A program made the position numbers and the translations under genes. From NCBI GenBank assembly GCA_907163345.1, contig CAJQUN010000411.1, positions 1-64,000 on the forward strand: a DNA stretch of 64,000 bases, read 5' to 3'. Numbering within the stretch: position 1 is the first letter of the stretch; every line of letters begins with the position of its first letter. The stretch is from Haberlea rhodopensis (taxonomy: Eukaryota > Streptophyta > Magnoliopsida > Lamiales > Gesneriaceae). Positions 11,484-22,202 of this stretch are shown in pieces. The notes beneath the pieces are model-generated. The model worked only from the letters and a program-made list of their open reading frames with translations, ran no database searches and was not told the DNA's origin.

Positions 11484-11770
11484 GATGATGATTATGATGA
11501 TGTTTATGATGATGATGTTTATGATGATGTTTATGATGATGATGTTTATGATGATGCTTACGATGATGATGTTTATGATGATGTTTATGATGATGATGTT
11601 ACGATGACGATGCTTATGATGATGTTTACGATGATGATGTTTATGACGATGATGTTTATGATGATGCTTACGATGATGATGTTTATGATGATGTTTATGA
11701 TGATGATATTACGATGATGACGCTTATGATGGTGTTTACGATGATGATGTTATGGTGATGACGTTTATGA
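11484..11770. repeat. GATGATGTTTAT tandem repeat
   Basis: About 290 bp of imperfect units built from GATGATG and TTTATGATG or TTACGATG. On the other strand a similar repeat (CATCATCATAAACATC) is scattered through 32720-33640 of element I, at the matching place relative to the ACGTACGGGCA core. Confidence 0.85.
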
Positions 11771-11809
11771 TAAGTAAGTTTATGATAAGGTCATACGAGG
11801 TATATGATT

Positions 11810-11997
11810 GGGTAAGACGCCCATGTGGTAAGATGTCACCCAATGTATGTGAGTGGGTAAGACGCCCACGTGGTAAGATGCCACATAATGTTATGATATG
11901 GCAAGATGCCATACGATGGGGGTAAGATGCCCCTGTGGTAAGATGCCACACGACGGTTATGTTATGGTAAGATGCCATACAATGGGGTAAGATGCCC
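11810..11997. repeat. TAAGATG-loop hairpin array (LTR B)
   Basis: Nine short inverted repeats with a nearly constant 7-base loop TAAGATG (or TAAGACG) and different stems that remain complementary: GGG/CCC, GTGG/TCAC, GTGGG/CCCAC, GTGG/CCAC, TATGG/CCATA, GGGG/CCCC, TGTGG/CCACA, TATGG/CCATA and GGG/CCC. Stem covariation around a fixed loop suggests selection on a folded RNA or cruciform. Two such units also occur in element I (33313-33341, opposite strand). Confidence 0.85.
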
Positions 11998-12425
11998 TCA
12001 TACATGAATAAGAATCAGGGATAACAAAAGAAGTTGAAGAACGACCAATAACATTTACTTAAATAAGATGCTATGCATTAGTGTATATCTTTTCTATCAT
12101 GTTAAGTAAATATGTATGTGCTCACGATGTGTCGTCCCTGTAGGTACACTTTTGGATCAAGGGCTTAGGGTCGGGTTGAGGAGGTGAGCTAAAAGGAGCA
12201 AGATGAATATAGGATGCAAGATTTTGATAGTCTCTACTCTAGGAGTAGTGTAAACCTATAACTTTAACATTCATTATTGGGAATGTAATTAATAGCTTTT
12301 GGAAATTTTATTTTGGCCTGTAATCTTCTTAGCTCAAGCTACAACCGGAACCCTTAAGAGGTTATAAATGCATGTTCTGTCCATTATATGTGTACTAATT
12401 GATGTTAAGGTAGGAAGACCCTACA

Positions 12426-13858
12426 GTCTAACCCCCAGACCAAGCGATCTGCCTGTTATTGGAACCAGATGGGTTTTCAGAAACAAGCTGGACGCAGATG
12501 GAACTGTGGTTAGAAACAAGGCCAGACTGGTGGCACAAGGATTCCGACAAGAAGAAGGAATTGACTTCGATGAATCTTTTGCACCAGTCGCCAGACTTGA
12601 AGCAATCAGAATCTTTCTTGCATATGATGCCTTTAAAGACTTCAAGGTATATCCGATGGACGTCAAGAGTGCCTTTCTTAATGGTAAGCTTCAGGAGGAA
12701 GTTTACATTGAGCAACTTCCTGGATTTCAGAACCACTCATTCCCTAATCATGTATACCTACTGAATAAAGCAGTATATGGTCTGAAACAAGCACCAAGAG
12801 CCTGGTATGACACTCTATCTCAATTTCTGCTGAACCATGATTTTTAGATCGGCTCAGTAGATAAAACTCTCTTTAAATTTATTAAGGGGGAACATACCCT
12901 GTTAGTTCAGATTTATGTTGATGATATAATCTTTGGGTCAACTAAACCCCAAATTATGCGAGAAATTTTCCAAGTTGATGCAGGGACAGTTTGAGATGAG
13001 CATGATGGGAGAACTCTCATTCTTTTTGGGTCTCAAAGTCAAACAGCTCAGCAATGGTATTTTCATCAACCAAACCAAGTATACCAAAGAGCTGCTTAAG
13101 ATATTCGGAATGGAACATGCTCAACTGCATCCACTCCAACGAGTCCTACAATCAAGTTAGACAAAGACGAAGGGGGAACGGCAGTCGAAGTGACTATGTA
13201 TAGAGGAGTAATTGGATCGCTCTTATATCTTACAGCGAGCCGGCCTGATATTATGTTCTCAGTCTGTATGTGCGCCAGATTTCAGTCAGAACCAAAGCAA
13301 TCACATTTTATTGCTGCTAAGCGTATTCTGAAATACTTGAAAGGATCTCAGAACGTTGGTCTTTGGTACTCCAAAGATTCTAACTTCAGCTTGATCGGAT
13401 ATTCAGACGCAGACTACGCTGGCTGTAAGATTGATCGTAAAAGCACCAGTGGAACATGTCAATTTCTAGGTGAAAGATTGATCTCTTGGTTCAGTAAGAA
13501 GCAAACATCAATTGCCACATCTACAGCTGAAGCTGAATATCTTGCCGCTGGAAGCTGTTGCGCTCAAATGCTCTGGATTCAACATCAGCTCAAAGACTAT
13601 GGCATCCAAGCTGTTGACTCTCCGATATTTTGCGACAACACAAGTGCAATCGCTATAACATATAATCCAGTTCTGCACTCTCGAACAAAGCATGTTGATA
13701 TAAGACATCATTTTATTCGAGATCATGTTGGCAAAAAGGAGATTCGGATCGAGCACATCTCAACAGAGCAGCAAGCAGCAGACATCTTCACCAAACCGCT
13801 CCCTGAGGCTAAGTTTAATTATTTCCGTCAAATTCTTGGTTTAATTGACTTATCTTAA
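12426..13858 (+). pseudogene. pol: Copia C pol: reverse transcriptase and RNase H, broken
   Basis: Right part of a Ty1/copia pol of the SIRE/Maximus type; gypsy B interrupts it at 12426. Reverse transcriptase shows VIGTRWVFRNKLDADGTVV, MDVKSAFLNGKLQEEVYI, AVYGLKQAPRAWYDTLSQFL and the catalytic YVDD (12913-12924). RNase H shows IGYSDADYAGCKIDRKSTSG, STAEAEYLAAGSCCAQMLWI and FCDNTSAIAI, and ends at 13858. Damage: a TAG at 12845-12847 where D has CAG, then frameshifts near 12945-12965 and 13110-13190. Apart from these it is very close to D 63010-64000. Confidence 0.93.
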
Positions 13859-14268
13859 TAGTTTAGACGTTCTCTTCTTTTTGCGTTTAAAGATTTTTGT
13901 TGGCACAGATCGATAATACAATGTTCAGAAAGACACAGACCGGTCCGAACTTTCAGACCGATCTATGTCAATCTGATGTTATCCTATGATCTGTCTGGAC
14001 AATAAATCCTTTATTTTGTATTTATTTAAAACAAAAACAGCCCGGACTGATTGTAAATTTTTAACCGCCTTTTCTTTCTTTTATCCTGACCGTTTATTTT
14101 GAATTATTTAATTATCATTCTTCGAGATAAAGACATGTGTCTTCTCTCTCTCTTATTTAGCGGGCTGAACATTTCATTTTCATTCACTTTTTACAATTTA
14201 CCGCTTTATGCTTTCTAACTCTCTCATAACCTCTCAAAACTCTTCGTACTTTCTTCCATTTTACTCCA

Positions 14269-16769
14269 ATGGCTACCATAACTCACAACTCTATCTCCGT
14301 TGAGTTCAATGATATTTACAGGGCTGAAGATGCAGAGATGGTCTCCATTTTCCGAGCTTTGGAATCGTCTGGATTACGGAATTTTCTGGAGTGTGGCACG
14401 GTGGTTTACGAATCAGAGATTCGTGAAATGTTTGCCAATGCTGTATCCCAGAAGACATCTATCTCCACCTCTGTAAAGGGCAAAACATTTGAAATCTCGC
14501 CGATGACGCTGGCCAAGACCTTTGGTCTACCCAACTCCGGACTGACTGAGTTTGGGCAGATTCCTCAAGCTTCTGTCACAGCTCTTCGGGGCAGATTTCT
14601 ATATTTGGCCACCGCCTGCAGCCCTCATTCAAAAAGAAGGAAATGCTCTTTCATTTCCAGGTACTATGCGAAATTGTGGGAAAGCCTTTATTGGGCAAAG
14701 CCGGAAGTTTTGACGCCGTCACTGCCGAGAAGTTCAGGGCCATGGCTGCTATTGTTTCCGGACAGAAGATGAACTGGTCCGTGATTTTATTTGGAGTCCT
14801 GATGGAAACAGTGATTGCCTCCAAACAAGCCGTCTGCTTTGCTGTTCCTCTCAGAAGGCTACTGGAAACTTTGGACATTGAGCTGGGGAAGCAGTCTGCT
14901 CTGAGTCCCTTCAAAATTCTCAACTCCAAAGGGCTAGCACTGCTGAAGTCCAAGAGTGCTCCACCTACCCCTACTGATCTGGTGGCAGTCAGGATCGAGA
15001 AGGGAGAAGAACAGGCTGTTGCTCGCAAACCTCGAGTCAAGCGAAAGTTATCTATCCAGACTGACTCTGAAGAAACCCAGTCTGCTTCATCGCCACCAAC
15101 CAAGCCCCTTCCCAAGAAGCCAAGAACCCAGATTACCAAACCAATCAAAACTCTACCTCTCAAAACATTACCCATATTGCCTCCAACAAAAGCCACCCCT
15201 GCACCCCAACCTACAACCAAAATTTCACCCACTTCAACCACTGCACCCAAAGTAACCATCCGAGTCCCCTCTGCCATTCCCGTGGTCAAAGGGATTGTTA
15301 TCACTGAGTTGGGAGACTATACCCAATCAGGGATCAAGTCCCCTTCCTCCACCGGCAAGGGCAAAGCCATTCTCTCCAAACCACTCTCCTCTAAGCCCAA
15401 ATCTGCAGCACAGACAGCAATTGACATTGCTATGGAGGACGTTGAAGAGAAAGTGAAGGAGCTCATTGTGGTTTTTGATGAGTACGTCGAGTACAGAACG
15501 ATCAACCATATTGAGATGTTCTTTGGCAAACTCAGACGCCTTCAGAAAATGGAAGAAGAAGTTCTGAAAGGGACAGAGACCGATGATGTTCGGATTGCTG
15601 TGCAGCACAAAGAGCTCTTTAAGGCCAATCAAAGATTCAGACTGGCGACCTTGCTCTTAGCTGCTAAGAAAGCGAACTTCGATCTGATTGCTCCAACTGC
15701 CAGAGATGATGGGGCTGTTATTGCTCAATTAGAGATGGATATTCATGCTCTCCATTTAGCTGTCCGATTTCAACGACAGAAAATCAGCATATCCACTCCA
15801 ATAACCAGCCCGGATCATCCCTCTGCAAGCAAGACTCTGGCAGAACCTTTCATTGAGGTTATTCCCTCTGGAGCAGCAGGCCAGACAGCAGATCACGCAG
15901 AAGATCAGACAGCAGATCGCGTAGCAGATCAGACTGCAGAACTCATAGCAGATCAGACAGCGGAGCATCCATTGCCTAATGCTCCATCTGCTACAGAAGA
16001 TGAACCATTGAATGTCTTGTTGGACTCTCCAACAACATCTATTCCGTTGGGATCATCAGTCTCCCACGTTCAAATCAGTCCAACCGCAGAACTTGCAACA
16101 GTTGGCGCACCAGAGTTCGTCGATCCGGATCTGGTGGTGTCCACAGTTGTTGCAGCTCTACAAATTGAGGAGCTCTCCAGACCCAGCACTCCTCCAGTCT
16201 AATTAGATGAAGATATGGCTTTCATACAAGCATTTTCTTCGGATCTAGTCACCTTGATCCGGTCCGAAAGTCACCAAGCTGCTGTATCTTCAATTATACC
16301 GATTGCTGAAGAAGATGATCCTGCATTGTCATCATCAGATCACTCTCCAAGCCAACTATCTGATGCACCTCCATCCCTGGCACGGACTCTTCAGCACTTA
16401 TCTGACAACTGCCTGTCACTCTCTCAACGTGTTATAGAAGTTCATCAAGGTCAGAGGGTTACAGCTTTGGACTTTGATTCATTCAAAGAGAATATGACAG
16501 CCAGTATCGGCAGCCTTCAGCGAGGACTGAACGATTTGTTCTCTCAGCAAGCCACTTATAAGAACAGCCTGAGAAAAGAGCAGATCGAGCTGGCCACTGA
16601 AGTTAGAGCATCCATCGCCAATTCCCTCCGCGCACAAGACGTTCGTCTTGACGCTATCAGCGCTCAGCTAGCACAAGTTGTAGATTTTCTCCAAGAGATT
16701 GCTGCTGACAAAAAGGGGGAAAAGAAAACAGACTTCAAGCCGCATCAGTCTCAGTCTTCAAGAAAATAG
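14269..16769 (+). pseudogene. Copia C env-like third ORF, broken
   Basis: Long reading frame between pol and the 3' LTR, where SIRE/Maximus elements carry an extra, so-called envelope-like ORF of unproven function. Three open pieces join: 14269 to about 14640; 14643-16202 in another frame after a frameshift; and 16215-16769, in the same frame as the second piece and separated from it only by TAA at 16200-16202. The middle is rich in Pro, Lys, Ser and Thr, with a short repeat around DQTAD (15890-15960). The C-terminal part is heptad-like and probably coiled coil. I see no clear signal peptide. The ATG at 14269 follows a long AT-rich leader. An envelope role is only family lore. Confidence 0.72.
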
Positions 16770-17031
16770 ATTGCTTAAATATTCAGACTGTCTGTATGCA
16801 AGATTGTTGGTGATCAATAAAGAAATATTTCTTTGTTAAGTCCCTGTTCATTTATTTTGAACTAAAATAAAAGGCTTAATAATAAAAGGCTCAATCGATC
16901 CAACTTAATAATGTTCATTTATTTTGAACAAGAAGAAGTAATCGATCCGAAAGTATACGCTTCAGAGTTCTTATCAGACTGGTTAAAAAGACTTAGAAGC
17001 TAGGTTTTGTCATCATCAAAAAGGGGGAATT
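16770..17031 (+). other. Copia C 3' untranslated region and polypurine tract
   Basis: Short non-coding stretch containing a duplicated TTTATTTTGAAC segment and ending in the purine run AAAAAGGGGGAA (17018-17029) just before the LTR. Confidence 0.78.
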
Positions 17032-18214
17032 TGTTAGTTCCGAACTTAATCGATAAGATTTTAAAGATGACAAAACATATCAGACCGGATCGAGAGAAAT
17101 CAGACTGACCAGATCGATCGCCCAAAACAGATCAAGCTGATAAGATGACAAAGCATATCAGACCGGATCAAGGGTAATCAGACTGACCAGATCAATAGCT
17201 CAAAACAGAACAAGCTGATAAGGCATATCGCATATCAGACCGGATCGATAGATATCAGACTGACTAGATCGAAGCTTCAGATCGATCTCAATCTTTATCA
17301 GATCAGAGCAGTCAAGGATGCATAAAGAGTGGCTCTTCAGTTCGAATCATTAACGGCTATTTATTGTAGCATTTAATATCGCAATTAATGCTACAAAGGA
17401 CCAAAGACTGAAGATTACCATAAAAGGTAAGAAGACAATGAAGAGTTTACCTGACAGTCGCCGAAAGCATGAACCAGAAGGGCAAATATCCTAAAGAAGA
17501 AGATTGTAGCTTACTCAGAGATTAAGCAGAGTCAAGAGTTGCACATTAAGGGAAATAATGTCGTTGGTACATGCAACTATAAAAGGATGCAACAACAATA
17601 CAGATAAAGTGACAAGACTCTCGCTGATCAATCTATAAACGCACAAGAAAGCAAAACAGTACAAGCTTACAAGCTCAGAAGCTCTCGAGCTGAAATCATT
17701 CTTAAGCACGATTACATTGTAATATTTGATCATTTAGGATCACTGTGCGCATCTTGTGTATTCTGTATTGAAAAATAGAAGTGAGAAACAAATTGTAACT
17801 GTCAGACAGAGAGTGTTTGAACAGATCGAGTGACTAGGAGTTTCAGTCTGGTAGTGAGGTAAATCCAGCTGAATCGGGTTTGTACAACAGGATTGTATAA
17901 ATCAAAGTCTTCTAGTAGAAACCTTCCTTAATTGGAAGAAGGGGAGACGTAGAAGGATTACACCACCTTCGAACTTCCAGAAACATATCTTGTGTCTTAT
18001 CTTTCTGCACTCGTTCTTTCATTCAAGCCATCGAGCCGTTCTTACAAATATAAAAACAGACCGTTTCGCACGTATACATTCAGTGGTCTGTTCTATAAAA
18101 GAGTTGATTAAGAAACAGATTTCTTTCACTAATCCGAAAGAAATCACAAGGGATTAATTTTTTCAAGGAGTGTTCATTCACCCCCCCTCTAAACACTCCG
18201 GACCGATCCTAACA
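17032..18214 (+). repeat. Copia C 3' LTR
   Basis: 1,183 bp bounded by perfect TGTTAG...CTAACA ends. It has a TATA box TATAAAA at 17578-17584 and the same layout as the D 5' LTR (58125-59222). It is longer mainly because a 78-bp unit is duplicated in tandem (17066-17143 and 17144-17221). GATCGA motifs come in pairs 24 bp apart (17088/17112 and 17243/17267). CATTT follows the LTR and is the predicted target-site duplication. Confidence 0.93.
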
Positions 18215-18217
18215 CAT

Positions 18218-18487
18218 TTGTACAGTGACAACCATGGAGCTATGGCACAAGTAAAAGTGACAAGATCTCATCAAAAATCAAAACATATAATCAATAAATA
18301 CCACCTAATATGAGAGATAGCTGGTAGAGGCGACACCATTATCGAGATAGTTGTTTCAATAGAAAGCATGGACAATCCACTGCTAAATCCTTTACCACGA
18401 CTGGTGTTTCAGAGACCTCTTGAAAAGATGGACTTGAGGCAGATGGAGATGGCATTAGGGAAACTGAAAGATAATAATTGTCATTAA
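18218..18487 (+). pseudogene. pol: Copia G RNase H fragment
   Basis: Remnant of a second copia lineage into which C inserted. The frame opens directly at the LTR C border: LYSDNHGAMAQVKVTRSHQK, then SKHIINKYHLI, one in-frame stop, EIAGRGDTIIEI and NPLLNPLPRLVFQRPLEKMD, ending in TAA at 18485. CDN-like SDN, SKHI and the E-I-x-G-R-G-D pattern belong to the last part of copia RNase H (Angela/Tork-like). The rest of this pol should lie left of C, outside the window. Confidence 0.82.
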
Positions 18488-19825
18488 TGATTTTAGTAAA
18501 TCAATAGTTGATTGATTGTATTTGTAATCTTATTATAGAAAATCAGTGTTTGATTATTAATAAATATGGCATTTACTCATTTGTTTACCCATGTATCATG
18601 ATGCATTGATGAAGTCCCTAAAATTGATGTTGTTCATAGAATATGGTTACGCATATGATGGTGACCATGAAACACATTCTCGGCTATGATTTCTAAATAT
18701 TCCTGGTCAATAAGTCTTTGACAATGTGATATTGATATATGCTAGTAAAAGGCTAGTATTCATGATGTGCCTAGTGTAGTGTGTCGTGTTTCATCATCGT
18801 TGGCCTATGAAGTCTGCACACATTAATAGGTGCTCATTAGGAATGAGTTAACTGAACAACCCTATTTAGAATTCTATAAGTGGTTACCATTTGTCAAATA
18901 TAGAATTTTTAGTCTAAGTTGTACACTATTACTCCTCATGATCCAATATGTCATTAAGGTCTTGACAGATAGTTGTATAATTTGATTTAGTGATTGATCA
19001 CATGCAGATAAAAAGTTTTTTTTTTTTGGTATTCAGTGATGTTGTCAGAATCCTATTATTGTCATTGGGAATTTACTACTGGTCTTGATGAACTAGGATG
19101 TCCTATATATTTTTATGTATATGATTCGGGAAATCTCTAGCCAGAGTGGGTAGCGCTTGTGAAAAAGGAGGTTTTCATATACGCACACAAGGAATTGTAT
19201 ACGTGAAACAAAAAAGTTATTATAATGCCCTATATTCAATCGGTACATTTGAGCGAGAGGAATGTACTGCACCTAACTATCTTGTACGGTGCTAGTCATT
19301 TGTATTTAGGTATTTGTGAAGTTCAAATGGTATGTGCTACCCACACGATAAGTTATTGTTGGGGCATTAAGGGTTAGTGCAAAGAAGCGAAAATGATTGA
19401 CTTCTAAATTACAAAGGTTGTGATCATATTATACACTTGAACCTCATAGGGTCATAATCAACTGGTCATCTATCTATTGATAAAAATTGTGACATAAATA
19501 TTAATTGCTCAAGATGATATGATTGATTTAAGAGGAATTTAATGTTTTGAAAGCTCCTCATTTATTGGAGTTTCTATAATTGAAAATATTCCATATATAG
19601 AAAGTTCCAAAATTGACACGTATGAAATCTTTATATCTCATAATTATGTGCATCGTTTGTACATCAAGTTGTTCAATTTGTTTGACCTACATAGATTATC
19701 AGTCTTCTTATGTTGATTCTTGGGCAAGTGACAGATTGTTAGTATATATGTCATGCAAGGCAAAAGTTGGTATGTTGGGCTTTATGCACCTAAAGTTCAT
19801 TAGTGACTCATTCACCAACTATAGA
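18488..19825 (+). other. AT-rich flank, probably 3' part of copia G
   Basis: No gene seen. Near 19726-19745 the stretch GGGCAAGTGACAGATTG followed by TTAGTATATATGTCATGC resembles the degenerate polypurine tract and LTR start of Angela/Tork-type copia elements, so 19737-19825 may be an LTR start interrupted by E. The remainder is AT-rich and unassigned. Confidence 0.35.
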
Positions 19826-20625
19826 TGTGATATCTCTGATATCATTTTATGGCTTCTAACAATAATTATGATGTTATGATTATTATTATGGTTGGGAAAT
19901 GTATAGTTATGCGGTGGGCATGAACTGGTAATACATTTCAGGGTGCATGTGATGCATAGTGGGGAAATGGTGATTTGGCATGATTTATTGGGCTTTGTTC
20001 TAGTGATGTAGAAAAAGCATGTTAATTGTTATTATGACGTATTTTATTGAATAAATGCTTTAAATATCATGTTGGGATATTTTATTACATCATGCTAATT
20101 AATTGGGTACCACTTTTAATATAAACCCCACACTATACCCGACTATTTTCCCCCTTATCCCTCATTCCCCACCACTCTTCTTATCACACAAATTTCCCCC
20201 CAAAAACCCATAAATTGACATTGACAAGGAGGATGAGAGGAGAATAGTTCCAAAGCTAGTATTGCTTAAATCTTGCTGGGATTTGAAGCTTTGGTGGTAA
20301 TGAACCCTCCCCTTTAATGTTTACATGTTTAAGCAAGTTTAGGTTGATTGTTTGGGGAGAAAATGGGTTTGATTTTGATATATGATGTTTTATGGGTTGA
20401 TGTTTGGGTTTTTTTGATATTGATGTGTTTTATGTTGTTTTTGGAGTATATTGTTGAGTTGGATGTATAGGATTTGAGGTTGTATGGGTTATGTGGGAGG
20501 AAGGGGAGGATGTGTGTGAAAATGTCGATTTTCGAACACATAGGCATCGGTGATCGATCGGTACGTTTTACCGATCAATCGCCAACATCATAGCATGCGG
20601 GCAGAAGGTTTCAGCGATCGATCGC
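19826..20625 (+). repeat. Solo gypsy LTR E, left half
   Basis: Starts TGTGATATCT and is alignable with the left parts of LTRs A and B (GGGTGCATGTGATGCATAG, AATATCATGTTGGGATATTT). It is interrupted at 20625 by F. The right half is 44785-45943. ATAGA at 19821-19825 is repeated at 45944-45948, so E is a complete insertion of about 1,959 bp without internal region: a solo LTR left by recombination. Confidence 0.9.
20551..20624. repeat. GATC palindrome array of LTR E, left part
   Basis: TGATCGATCG (20551), CGATCAATCG (20572) and CGATCGATCG (20615). The array continues beyond F at 44794. F landed in the third motif: its target site ATCGC is 20621-20625. Confidence 0.85.
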
Positions 20626-22034
20626 TGATAAGTGTGATTTTTACACTTAATTTGATATATGATTAGGGGTGTTTTTGTAATGATTCCTAGAAAATACACG
20701 TTTTGGTATATATTTGTATATGTCAGGAATCTAGGTCCAAATGCATAAAACTGGATGAAATGGGCTTAAAAATGCTGAAAAAGGACCAAACTGAGCAAAT
20801 CTGGAAAAGGAGGGACCAAATCGCAAGATTGGAGATTTGAGGTCCAAGATCGATCGGCAATGACGAAGATCGATCGCCAGATTTCCGCGATCGATCGGCA
20901 AATGACGAAGATCGATCGCGGATTTGTTTAATTTGGGTATCACGTCCAGTAGAGATTGAAGATCGATCGCGAGGTGGCGAAGATCGATCGCCAAACCCTG
21001 AAAAATCGAGATTTTGTTTCCTACTTTGCAAAACTCCTCCACACTATTTATAGAAGATTTTCAGACGTTTTGGGGGAATTTTGCCCACTTTTACACAGAC
21101 CTAGCAGCCTCTCCTCCATCCAAAGCACCACCACAATTCATTGAAGAGCAAGAGCAAAGCAAGGAACGAAAGAACGGAGCGACGCACGGAGCGACATCCT
21201 CGTTATCTTAGTATTTCTGAACTTATTAATTTTTATATCAGATTTTGATGTTGAATTTGTTTAAAGACATGTTTATGCATTATAATTTGATTATGGTTGT
21301 TGGCTAAATTATTTGTCAAGACATAGGGGATCCCATGTTTGAACTCTTGAGTTAATTAACGATTTCGATTTAATTTCTATGATCTTTGCGCATAATTTAT
21401 GTTGTTAATGCTTGTAAAAGATTAGCTACCTTTTGCATGATATTGGTAATCGTAATTGAATTGACCATAGTAGATTACGATACGACGTAGTAAATTAGGC
21501 CGTGGGTTTTAGGTTGAGACGGACCAAGTAAAATCTAGCACACGTGTGATAGCAATAGATTTACCAAAATCGAAGGCTAGTAGTTTTCACAAAGTGTTTT
21601 TCGGTATTAATCATTCAATAAAGACACGGGAGTGATTTATTGTAGGTTAATGCTAGACTTGTTATAACCGGACCAAGGTATAACGAATGAAATAGGAAAA
21701 CTCGTCACCCTAGAACATAGAACATTGAATCTTAATTAATAGACAACTTTTGGGGGATTACTGGGTGAACCGACGTCTTGATAATTCGTTTATAAATTCT
21801 CTTCAATTATTCATCACTGCTAGGTTGATTTTTGTGCTTAAGTCAATTTAGTTTAATAATCATTCCTTAATCGTAGGTTAAATATAGTAATTCTAATTGA
21901 TCGTGGTAATTGCTACTAGTCCCTGTGGGTACGACACTCCTTACTCTTAAACCATTATATTAAAACTTGACACCTTGCACTTGCGGTACATAAATCGCTA
22001 CACTGAGAATAACTGTTTAAAATAAAAGCGATCA
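20626..22034 (+). repeat. F 5' LTR
   Basis: 1,409 bp from TGATAAGTG to AAAGCGATCA. It contains six GATC palindromes (20847-20990) upstream of a TATA-like TATTTATA (21045-21052), so here the array is in probable promoter sequence, unlike LTRs A and B. The pyrimidine-rich leader AGCCTCTCCTCCATCC follows. Confidence 0.93.
20847..20990. repeat. GATC palindrome array (F 5' LTR)
   Basis: A/CGATCGATCG motifs start at 20847, 20867, 20888, 20909, 20960 and 20981, with steps 20, 21, 21, 51 and 21. The copy in the 3' LTR is at 43566-43709. Confidence 0.94.
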
Positions 22035-22040
22035 AGTTTT

Positions 22041-22058
22041 TGGCGCCGTTGCCGGGGA
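22041..22058 (+). other. F primer-binding site
   Basis: TGGCGCCGTTGCCGGGGA, six bases after the LTR end, is the classic Athila primer site (complementary to tRNA-Asp in described elements). Confidence 0.9.
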
Positions 22059-22202
22059 CTAGTTTAAGTAATATCATAGGAGATTAGTTGAATATAATTT
22101 AGCCATAATTTTTTTATTTTTACTTTTATTACGGTTTATACGATTTCACCACTGTTGTTCCTTCGTTGTGTTGAATTTTGTAGGGAGTTGTCTTTGTAGT
22201 GC

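Larger units (their letters stand above)
10399..12425 (+). repeat. Gypsy B 3' LTR
   Basis: About 2,027 bp from TGTGATGCCCCG to GACCCTACA. The right end is set by the switch at 12426 to copia reverse transcriptase sequence, which matches 63010 onward in element D without a gap. It carries eight GATC palindromes (11064-11269), the GGTACGT-n-ACGTACGG core (about 11430-11450), a GATGATGTTTAT repeat (11484-11770) and a hairpin array (11810-11997). The first bases beyond it, GTCTA, are the predicted target-site duplication. It is related to LTR A but strongly diverged between the motifs. Confidence 0.88.

Noticed and set aside
14651..15304. 217-codon minus-strand ORF
   Set aside because: Shadow of the env-like frame of copia C on the opposite strand, without a recognisable domain.
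14269..16769. Viral envelope glycoprotein
   Set aside because: I see no signal peptide, fusion peptide or membrane anchor. Env-like is a positional label for SIRE-type elements.
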